Below the pieces are notes generated by a model. The model did no database searches. It was not told where the DNA came from and saw nothing but the letters and a program-made list of their open reading frames with translations. A DNA stretch of 64,000 nucleotides from Citrus sinensis (Eukaryota > Streptophyta > Magnoliopsida > Sapindales > Rutaceae). This document shows, piece by piece, positions 49,611-64,000 of the stretch (position 1 is the stretch's first letter; each line of letters opens with the position of its first letter). The position numbers and the translations under genes are program-made. The stretch lies in contig NC_068564.1 in assembly GCF_022201045.2 (NCBI RefSeq), forward strand, positions 33,695,001-33,759,000, in the 5' to 3' direction.

Positions 49611-52400
49611 TTAAGTATTTACATTCTTCCATGAAGTTACTTCAGATGGAATTATATTTTCACTACAGGCAAGCACAGCCTGTGCCACCAATTTCCCAAA
49701 CCAACCATGATATAACAAACCCCTAGAGCCAAGTCCCCCAAATAACCAGTATTTACATGCATGAGTTGTACCTACAAGATTATCAACACAACCTAGCAGC
49801 GGAGGTGAGCCGTTGGGAGTCATTGGTGGCAATGCCCTCAAGCCAGCCCTAGCTCCAGTGAAAGACCAATTTTTCATGCCTGGATATATGGCAGATGCCT
49901 TTGGCAGAAGCTCTTCTAGGGCTTTTGAAGCTTCATCCGCTGAGACAATTGGTGATGAATTTCTGGATTTCCATTCCTTTGTTGAGCCCATAAGTAAACT
50001 GCGACTTCCCTGAACGGCTAGCCATGCATCTGACAGTATGGACGGGCCATGGTCTGGATAATATTCCCTGAAATACAGCATTCCAGATATAGTGTCTTAC
50101 AAATGGAGAAAAATATTTTGATATTAACTGGACATTTGAGCCATTATTCCCCACAAAAATTTCCATACTAGTAATTGTACCCCAAAACGAAAAGGAAGAA
50201 GAGAGACAGAGCAGAAAATGGATGATAAGCATTGGATGGCTTTGCTTAGCGCTTATTTGCATTTGAATCATGGTTTGGAATCTGAAATCTTGTTATTAGC
50301 TTGGGGCATCTTTCATGGGTTCTCATATTTAAAGAAAACTGGATTTCAAGGCCCTCATCCTATAGAAACAAAGATAGCATTTTGTAAGTTGCATAGTAAT
50401 GAATTTTCCCTATCCATTGGCAACCTTGAATAAAAGAAGAATTATTTGTTTACGGAAGGAATTCAAAATGCCAAACTGCAGATCCTCTGGCTTGACATTT
50501 TATAGAAAGCAAATGATAGCTTTTACCCTATAAAATCAGGCAGTTGCATATGAGCAATCACCCCTCGGCATGTCCTCAAAGGAAGCTTCCCAGAGAGTTC
50601 TGGAAGCATGTCTGCTTTGGCACCTACACATATGATTACTGCATCGTATTCCCCTAAAGACCATAAAGCACAAGTCAAGTCTATGACAGAAAGATTCTGA
50701 AGTCAAGGAATACATAATCTTCACAACTCTGATAAATAGGGCATGAGTTAAGCATGTTTAAGGTGAGATATTCTCCCAGACTCTCTCAGTTGGCATGAGA
50801 ATTTCAAGTGTAAAACCAGATTATACAAACAAACTAGGCGGACAGGACCTTGTAGTCTAAAACATCTCTTCACTGTAGTGTCTGGCATTGTAATGCAGCA
50901 GAGAATAAGGCTCTGAAACAACAGAATGAGAAATTACCTTCTAATTCAAGAAGACTAGTAATCGATTTTTGGTGGAGACACAACTCTTTCCCTCCAAAAC
51001 CAGAGGCCGACAATTCCTTCACTAGGTTTTTACATGCTAAGAAGAGTCCCTAGTTAATAACCATGGAGCAAAGAACACTTATGAAAGGAAAAGAAAAATT
51101 ATTGTAATAAATATCAGCGAGTTCATTCTTTGTACCTGAAGATAGTGTGGAGGATGCACGGTCACAGCATCAGGCATATAAAAGGCTGTGTTCAGAGGTA
51201 GACAGATATCTGGGACAAGACCTTGGGCAGTATCCCTACCAATAGTCTCTATTCTGCAACTGGAAAGGCTATTCTGAGCATTCTAGTTGCACGAAGGCAG
51301 AAACACTATTACTATGGGAAAACGATGTATCAATGAAAAAGTATCCACTTTCTATTGAGGAGGTGAAAAGTAAGTACATGATTCAGTGCATCCAAGGTCC
51401 TGACATTCGTTGCAGGTCTCAAGATGCCCCTGGAAGGAACATAAGCATGGCAGTGTTTATGAGCCAATTGATTCAGAGAAATATAAGAAAAAAAAAAAGG
51501 ATAAATCAGCACTACTTGACATAAAGAGCAGCTGAAATACAAGCAGGACGAATCACTTGCTCTAAAAAATGTCTGCGATGCAACTACAAGACTTTATTTA
51601 CCACACTTGTTCGAAAAGGAAATATTGTATTAAAAGGAAGGAAGGAAACCTTCTCCTGACTACAAAGTTACTAAACTTTTGAGCAGGGTCCCCAATTTCT
51701 GAGTTTGGCTCTCCAAAAGCAAGTGCTGCTGTTTCTGCAATGCTTAAAAGTTTTAAACACTCATTCCAACACTCAGCACCCTGCCAAAGAAGCTTAACTG
51801 CAAGATTCAAGAACAAAAAGTAAACCCATTTAAAAAGAAAGATAGAGAAAAAAAAAAGAAGGCATGTTAGGCGAAGAGAAGGCATTATTATTACAGTTAG
51901 AGAGAGGAAGAATGGAAGATTAGCTAGCAACAGCATGCGGCCAAGTTAAAGTAAAGATATGAAAATGATGGAAGGAAACCTTTAGGGGAGTAAGGGTGAA
52001 GGAGGCCTCCTGAAACTCCAGATGCACCGCCCCCAATGCCAACCTCATCATACAAGTCAATGCTTAGATTCAACTCTTTCGGACTGTGCTGCGGCACGCG
52101 CACACACACGATAACATGGATAGCAGTAAACAGTAAGTACAGTACAATAGTTATTAATTAAACATTACAACAGCAACATCAGCAACAGCGCAGAGTAATT
52201 AATTTTACCTTCAACAAATGCCAGACCACGGAGAGGCCAGCAAAACCAGCACCAAGCACTGCGTACCTGAGAGGACGACTCTGGGATTGGGCGAGAGAAG
52301 AAGAGGGACAAACTCGGGAAGCGCTTCCTCTACCTCTGTGAGTCTGACCCACCGCCCCGGGACACCTCCAAATCCAATCACTTCTAATAATAAAACTCAT
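49611..52400 (-). CDS. FAD-dependent oxidoreductase (DAO family)
   Basis: Eight exons on the minus strand, 5' to 3': 52400-52209, 52088-51980, 51797-51650, 51429-51378, 51273-51136, 51049-50938, 50653-50527, 50067-49611; 444 codons plus stop. After a basic, serine/arginine-containing leader of about 45 residues that could be an organelle transit peptide comes the dinucleotide-binding motif YAVLGAGFAGLSVVWHLL (GxGxxG) and then IDLYDEVGIGGGASGVSGGLLHPY. Later blocks are AECWNECLKLL, GILRPATNVRTLDALN, VTVHPPHYLQ, YDAVIICVGAKADMLPEL, and the FAD-closing GVIAHMQLP / ARAGLRALPPM / FGGLGSRGLLYHGW. This is the D-amino-acid oxidase / glycine-oxidase-like fold, also found in the oxidase half of MnmC. 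The substrate cannot be told from sequence. An upstream in-frame ATG at 52577 is disfavoured because the intervening peptide lacks plausible leader character. Confidence 0.88.
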
Positions 52401-53117
52401 GCCGCCCGCTTCCTTTCGTGTTTGATGAATGATGATATGATTAGTTAAGTTGGATTCGGGGGACAGGAATGGATACCTCCATCTGCAGACTGCAGTTGTA
52501 TAATAATATCTGCCTGCGTTGGTCTGGAGAGCTGAAATGTCAAAATGAATTGAACGCTTTAGATAATGTGCCTTCAATTGCGGGGGCTATTTTTTTGCAG
52601 TTAAAGAAAACAACTCTTGTTCATATCCAATATTATTCAATCTCATTTGTGTGTTTGTATCCGTATAATTAATTTTACTTGCCTTTCTTACTTTTCACTA
52701 GTAGTAAGTATACGTACATTATTTAGCGTTCGTAATGTTACATCACTCCTTCACCATAACGGTTGGGTCCTGTGGTTTTAAGAATTGCGGGTAGTAAAGT
52801 ACAATTGCCGTCCGCAAGCTTCATATACAAAACAAAATGAACCAACTGAAATTGAAATTTTTGGCACAAAAATAATCTTCTGCCTTTCAAGTATTATACT
52901 ACTACTACTACTACTACTACTAATGCTCCTTTCGTTTCAGCGGGAGAAAAAAAAAGAAAATAAAAAAAAGGGGTGGTACTACTACAACAGTACTACTACT
53001 GCTGGCTATGGTACGCTGATTACAACTAGAGCTTTTTAATTGCCATAAAAATGGGAGTCACAATTTTTTGATTCATTTGAGCTGCCCCCGTGATTTTGCC
53101 GACAAACAAGTAGTGGA
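52401..53117. other. FAD gene promoter and MCM5 3' flank, with microsatellites
   Basis: No gene. Two ACT/TAC trinucleotide runs (52898-52922 and about 52976-53000) lie here. Confidence 0.6.
52898..53000. repeat. (ACT)n microsatellites
   Basis: About eight ACT units at 52898-52922 and shorter interrupted TAC runs at 52976-53000. Confidence 0.85.
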
Positions 53118-58335
<5,218 letters not shown>

Positions 58336-58460
58336 TGTTTTAGCCGGCTTCCTTTCTCTGTCTTTCGTTCTTTATTTCAATCTCTGCACGAACAGCGATC
58401 GCTCTTCTCTTTCTCTTTCTCTCTCCTTCAAAAATGGCGCGCGCATGCAGTGTCAACTTG

Positions 58461-58486
58461 TTTTTGGCGGGAATTATTTGGCGGGA
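58461..58486 (-). promoter_or_regulatory. paired E2F sites upstream of MCM5
   Basis: TTTTTGGCGGGAA (58461-58473) and TTTGGCGGGA (58477-58486) on the plus strand, 126-151 bases upstream of the MCM5 start codon. Both match the canonical plant E2F element found in MCM and PCNA promoters. Confidence 0.8.
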
Positions 58487-58830
58487 GGATGACGGTGACG
58501 TGGCTTGAGGCATGTGGGCTTTGGGTCCAATATGCAATTTCCATTAACATTCGTTAAACAAATTTGATAAATTGATAAATTTATCCAATAAACAATTTCC
58601 GTAGTTGCTTGTGCAACAAAGTAACAAAAGAATTACCGTACTGTAACTCTTGATCTTGAACATCAAACTCTATTCAAAGTGGTGCAAACTGTAAGTGTAT
58701 GGTGAATGAACATCAAAAGATGAGCCAACCCTCCAAAAATTTGTCCACAAAAACACCATTCATTGCATGGAACAAATATGAAACATTCTCATCATTATAT
58801 CTAAAAACAAGTGGCAGAGTCGATACTTAG

Positions 58831-59236
58831 GTAACGTTTGTTTTTTTTGTTTAAAATCTAAATGGATCTGAATTTTTCTAAAGTCTAAATGGTCTGATTA
58901 CGAAAATCTAAATAACATGTTTATTTTTTTTTAAATATCTGAATATAAGTGACATCTTGTTTGTTTTTACAATAAAAAACATCTTAAACTTGATTATTTA
59001 ACATTTATGTCCTTATAAATTAAATAAAAAAATTAAATTTTATAATTTAAAAAATAAATTATTTTACAAAGATATTTTCAGAATATAATATTTACTTATT
59101 ATTCAGACTTTTTTCTATTCAGATATAAATATCTGAAAATCAGACATAAATATCTGAAAATTAGACATAAATTTCAAAAAACAAACAAACATATTTAAAA
59201 AAAAGTATGACTTCAGACATTAACAAACAGCCTCTT
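58831..59236. mobile_element. MITE-like AT-rich element
   Basis: The left end GTAACGTTTGTTTTTTTTG and the right end CAGACATTAACAAACAGCC are imperfect inverted repeats (GTTTGTT / AACAAAC) around about 400 AT-rich bases with internal CAGACATAAATATCTGAAAA repeats. The pattern is common among hAT-type MITEs of dicots. No clear target duplication was found. Confidence 0.5.
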
Positions 59237-59497
59237 ATATTAAGCAGTCAACTTCGGATATAACGTTCCGTGCATATGGTTGGTTAGGTGCCCCCAGTAG
59301 GCTCTATTTATACCTTGGATTCAATAGATGTAACATGACAGCTAGTAGCTACCGGCTTTACATATACTCGACAAAAGCCAACGACTTCCCTGGAGTAAGA
59401 AACTATAGCAACTTTCATCTATAGCTATATCAATACAATCACAATAATACATCTATAAGTCCTATGCTGGTAAACAGTTATATGCAGGCTGATTCTT

Positions 59498-62400
59498 CTA
59501 GTACAAGTAACCTTCACGTTCCAAACACCAGAGCATCCCTTCTGCTGCATGTTCAGCTGCACCTTTCTTTTTTGCCTGAGGTTCCCCAATGCACTCTATA
59601 ATTTTTTCAGGGGCTTCTATTTCCACTATAACTCTGAAAGTGAACCTGCAAAAGATTTGAGTTTTGGAATTTGGTTCAAGTTTTAGTTCTGATCAAATAG
59701 TTCTTCTAATTAAAATGAATGGCCTTTTTTTTTTTTTTCTGGCCACAGATAATGGACTTACAATTTCAAATGGCTGAGACCTTCCTCTTTACAACAATCA
59801 AAAGTCGGAGGTTTCCAACAATTAGCAGCACAAAGTTCATACAAGCGTGATCTTGCTGATCTATTCTGCAACCCGCCTGAAAAATCTTTCGAGTCAGAAA
59901 GTGTGATAATTGCTGCATAGTTACCTAGAATTTGATTTTACCACGCATACCTGTGGTCAGACTTGGAGACCCAATGTCACAACTAGAACCTGCAATGATC
60001 TCACTTGGCTGTACTCTTACATCTTTAGAGGGGAATGATGAGCGTATATTGAGTGGTGTAATGCTTGGAGAAGAACTAGCCACCACACTATCAGAATACA
60101 TGGTAGAGTTATAATTACCGCCTTGAGGTTCACTGATCTTCAACTTTTCAAACACATTGTCATCTGCAGCAACTACATTTATAGGTGTTTCATCATATCC
60201 AATCAGTCTGGCTTCCGACTTGGGGCTGGACTTCAAAATACTCTCCAGTGATTTAGTCTTCGGCACATAGCCTGCAGCCTGCAAATACAAAGTCAATGAG
60301 CTTCAAAAAATAATACATGAGAAAACAGGATTGTTATGTGGCACAATGTGTTAGCAAAGAAAGTCAATGGCTAATAAAAAAGATACAAATGTGTGTCTCG
60401 CAGCCTGACTGGTTAAGCTAACAGGCATAAACAACCATTGCTGGAGTCAAAATACTGAAATACAGGCATATTATCAAACTGCAATGTTGATGATTTTACT
60501 TTGGCAGGAAGCACACAAATATGCTGCAATATCACGGCGTGAAACAGAATATAATAAAAGATCAATATCAGCATATAATTTTTACCTTCAACTTCGAGAA
60601 TAATTGTTGCGAAGCAATCCTAATAGCTTCTTTTCTGCTCAGGTTTGTTGCACAAGCAGATATAAAAACATCTTTATCTTTCACAGCTACTTTCGCTTCA
60701 GCTAAAAATTTTCCACCCTTCTTTAAGCTAGGAAACTGCAAATCCAAGTCATAAGAGTTGCAAAGTTCCAGTAGCTCCCTAATTGGATTAAGCTGCAAGT
60801 TTGAAAATTTCAAGATTGGATCCAAAAAGGATAACATTATTTTCCACACAGTATTCAAATTAAACCCCGAATCAAGCAGGATGGCTCCCAAAGAAGACTC
60901 TACCAAGTCACCAAGAACCTGGATCAATAGATGAACTGAATTTAGAACCAATTATAAATGTGAAACAGAAAGGAAAACTACGGCAAAATTTTACATTCAA
61001 CCTTTGGACATCTTGGCCCTTCTTTCACTTCCCTTGTTGATGAAGGTGTTATCATATAGTCCACATAATTGTTTATAGTCTCAGATAGGACATTGGAATC
61101 AAAGATAAGAAATTTGTAGAAGGATTGATCAACTGCAACATTGGCAAAGGCTTGATTATTCACTAACATTGACCTCAAATCTGTCAACTGACCAGGCTTT
61201 AACTTTGGATAGACTGAATATAGATATGAAGTGATCAAGTAATCCAGCACAGCATCTCCTAGGAATTCCAATCTCTGGCAAAGACCATTAAAATATCAAA
61301 TGCATCAATCAACAGCCGCTGGCAAGAAAATTAAATTTAAGTTGAGAAAGCATTCAAGGCAAATTCTTGAAAGGGAGAAGTGAAAAAAAAAAAAAATATA
61401 TATATATATATATATACCTGATAGCAGCCTCCAAGCCTGTTGAAAGACGGATGCACAAAAGCCTGCAAGAGCAAACCTCTATGGAGAAATTGATGCCCTA
61501 ACAAAATTTCAAGGGTGGCCATATCCAAGGAAGCACTCAGTGGCAAGAAGCTCTTGCTCGATATGCATATATTAGTAACTTGTGAAGCTTCAAATTCCAC
61601 TTGTATGCCAATCCATTTAAGAAATGCAGTAGCAGCTTTGAAGCCACTATCATCAATAAATGCTCCGACAAGGGCTTCAACCACATCAGCTATAGTTTTC
61701 TTATGTAACCAGTGGTGACCTTTACTACATCTGACTTCAGCATTTAGGTCATCTGGAGCACGACCATCATATTGAGAATGAATAGTTCTTTCTGTTTCCT
61801 TGCTACATATTCTAGGGCAACGACGGCCCAAAGCAAAGAATTGGCAGGGATCAAATGGTTGATCACGTATGTAAACCTGAAATAGAACCTTACATCAATT
61901 ACACATAATTCAAAACAAAATTGCATACGGGATACCGAGTATTAGTTCCTAGTCGAAGTGTTCAATTCAATGCTGAATAACTATAGAATTCTAGCACATT
62001 CTCCAATAAAAATATTCAAACTCCATCATGTCTCCTACATGCATGGTTGAGTTCAATCAACAGGTTTGTTATCTGGATGCAAACATAGGCTGACTTGGCT
62101 TTTTATTATGATCCAAACATAGAGATAAGAGTACATTGTCCCATAATCATATTTTAACTCATAACACAATTCAGAGTTACAGGCACGTCCAACACCAATT
62201 ATCAGGACCTGGGTACTTTATCATGTGCTTTGGTGTCAAAGGTACCCTCAGAAGCATGTTCCATCTAAAAGTATTGTTAAGATAGCCATAGCAATTAAGA
62301 AAATTAATGTAGAATAATTATGTTGTATCAAGTTAAAAGTTGGAAAAAGAACATGCTACACTATTGCATCAAAGTTAGAAAACTGTAGATAAAACCACAA

Positions 62401-62887
62401 TTACTAGATAAAGATCAAATCCTACAATTTAATTCTACCTGTAAATTGTTCCTAGCTGCTAGCTTGAGCAAATTGGAATTGTTTACAGCATTTGAGCGCC
62501 TTCGAGTGAGCTCTCCCTCATCAACAGTATCGTGCAAAAGAAAAAGGTGTCGCCCAACAGCATATTTGAGGAATGCATCACCAAGTATTTCAAGCCTTTC
62601 AAGGGAAAAGCGCTCCTGGCACTTCTCTGTGGTGAGTGCCTTCAGAAGCTAAAATGCAGCCACATTCATTAGTTTCAGACAAGGTTGATCTCTACATTTT
62701 ATTTTTTTCAGGAAAAAAGAGCATGGTGCAGAGGTGGAAGGGTGGCGGCGTTGGTGGTGTGTGAAGGGGGTTTACAAGTTCACATTTAATATATATATAT
62801 ATACATTTTATTTTTTTGGGAAAAAAGAGCGTGGTGCGGAGGTGGAAGGGTGGTGGTGTATGAAGGGGGTGTATAAGTTGACATTTA

Positions 62888-62921
<34 letters not shown>

Positions 62922-64000
62922 GTATGTACGTACGTACGTATGTATGTGTGTATATATATTTTCAGAGGCTCAATGAAGCCAATACTGGAGAGGCAAAAAA
63001 TATTGTAATGAGGGCTTACCATCTCAGCACTAACTTCAGCTCCCTCAGGGAAAGAGGCAGATAGTAAGTGCTTCAGTTCTATGGCCACAAGCAAGTTTTC
63101 CAGTCGGTGCATGATTGACGGCAACAAAGATAGTGAACTCCCAATATCTTTAGAGAAGCCGATTATCTTTAATTGACAAAGCTCAGGAGGCAAATCGTCA
63201 AAGTACTCATCTAGTTCATGTGATTCTGTTCAACAGTATCGTTAGGGAAACACTCTGTGAATAATTCAGATAGTTTACTTTCTCACTGTGAGTGATGATT
63301 GCATGATGTATGAACAGCACTGATTAACCACCTCAAACATCCTATTTGGTTTGAGGTCAAATTGTCTAGCAGACATTGCAATTTCAATCCAACATAATAT
63401 ACCAATGAAATGAAAGGAAAAGAAAAGCTAAAGCAAATCAAATGGGAGGAAATAAATACCTGAGTCCTCCAGCTTTCTGTTATGTAGCAAGTTGCGTAAG
63501 CGAAAAAGCGGTTTTGCACGCAAAAGAGGTTGTTTAGGATGTTTAAGGTGAATGCCATAACTGTTTTGCAACATTGAATAAAAAAATATTCAATAAATAA
63601 TAATTATTTATGGAAAGAATTTTAGTGAAATACAGAAGCTTTCAAGAAGAAATAATAATGATTACAATTATTACAGTCAATTGCAATGATTCTTTATCAT
63701 TAATACTACTCAGTTTCTTATCAATAAAGGGAAAAAAATGTTACAGTCAAGAAGTAAATAGTAGAAAGGCTTACCTGCTAATTAAGTGATCCACATGGCT
63801 TAAAGAATCCGAATCTTTATATGGGCTGTAGCCATTCTTTTCAAAAACAATGTTTGTAACAAAGTAAAACCACTTCTTGTGTGTGGCATACACTAAGCTA
63901 TTCTCAACATCACTTTCACTGCTCCAACCATTATGAAGTTGCAATGGCCCATGAGAAGGCAAACTTTTTCTGTCTACAGAACCTCCTGGAGTCCCGAAAA
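59498..64000 (-). CDS. DCL4: Dicer-like 4 (partial, C-terminal half)
   Basis: Endoribonuclease that cuts long dsRNA into 21-nt siRNAs (trans-acting siRNA and antiviral pathways, nucleus). The stop is at 59498; the N-terminal helicase part lies beyond the window. In coding order: 64000-63775 ([14 protein letters not shown]...), about 63560-63450 ([23 protein letters not shown]), about 63230-63020, about 62650-62440 (RNase IIIa: [16 protein letters not shown]), about 61876-61418 (including [12 protein letters not shown], then the start of RNase IIIb), about 61277-60996 ([13 protein letters not shown]), about 60920-60585 ([13 protein letters not shown] and first dsRBD), about 60280-59949 (linker with [13 protein letters not shown]), about 59880-59761 and 59645-59498 (second dsRBD, ending EREGYLY). 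Acidic catalytic residues of both RNase III domains are present. The assignment to DCL4 rests on the two dsRBDs and the linker sequence. Confidence 0.93.
62694..62955. repeat. 109-base intronic tandem duplication plus (TA)n/(TGTA)n run
   Basis: Inside a DCL4 intron. Two copies starting ACATTTTATTTTTTT (62694 and 62803) share GGTGC(A/G)GAGGTGGAAGGGTGG and GTGTATGAAGGGGGT-like sequence, each ending in a TA run. The second copy is followed by (TGTA)n and (CGTA)n units to about 62945. Confidence 0.85.

Larger units (their letters stand above)
58336..59497. other. MCM5 promoter and DCL4 3' flank
   Basis: Contains paired E2F sites (58461-58486), a CT-rich 5' UTR near 58400-58430, a MITE-like AT-rich element (about 58831-59236) and the 3' UTR of DCL4 up to 59497. 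Confidence 0.6.

Overview
The window is nuclear DNA from a eudicot plant. Genes are intron-rich with AT-rich introns, the intergenic DNA is AT-rich, and the products are plant-specific: Dicer-like 4, a plasma-membrane proton ATPase, and chitinase-related receptor kinases. The gene set and proteins look Rutaceae/Citrus-like to me, but that is an impression, not a computed placement.

Layout. 0.2-4.6 kb (-): decayed, intron-containing copy of a CPL4-type RNA polymerase II CTD phosphatase. 7.2-7.6 kb (-): scrap of an LRR receptor-like protein gene. 9.0-26.4 kb (+): tandem cluster built on the GH18 (class V chitinase) fold, namely an intact GH18-transmembrane-kinase gene (9.0-12.2 kb), a broken copy (14.4-17.0 kb), a second intact receptor kinase with one GC-AG intron (21.4-24.4 kb), and a secreted chitinase with an intact catalytic motif but a one-base frameshift (25.1-26.4 kb). 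Retroelement fossils and a SINE lie between them. 26.4-41.5 kb is repeat-rich. It holds a degenerate tandem repeat, a small one-helix membrane protein gene, a DCN1-like gene (-), a 1.85-kb solo LTR, a Mutator-type hairpin MITE, a hAT deletion derivative and the eL39 gene. 41.5-64 kb is gene-dense: P-type proton ATPase (+), WDR76/CMR1-like WD40 gene (+), FAD-dependent oxidoreductase (-), MCM5 (-) and the C-terminal part of DCL4 (-, running off the window end).

How genes relate. The two intact receptor kinases carry GH18 ectodomains that have lost the catalytic glutamate and flanking acidic residues, so they probably bind chitin-like ligands without cutting them. The neighbouring chitinase keeps the full catalytic motif. 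The enzyme and the receptors share a phase-1 intron exactly where the enzyme ends and the transmembrane/kinase module begins, which suggests the fusion arose through that intron. MCM5 and the WDR76-like gene each have a pair of E2F-type sites just upstream, consistent with S-phase expression.

Exon models were joined by hand from GT/GC-AG signals and reading phase. For the two receptor kinases, DCN1, eL39, the proton ATPase, the WD40 gene and the FAD oxidoreductase the summed exon lengths give a clean multiple of three. MCM5 and DCL4 boundaries are less precisely fixed.
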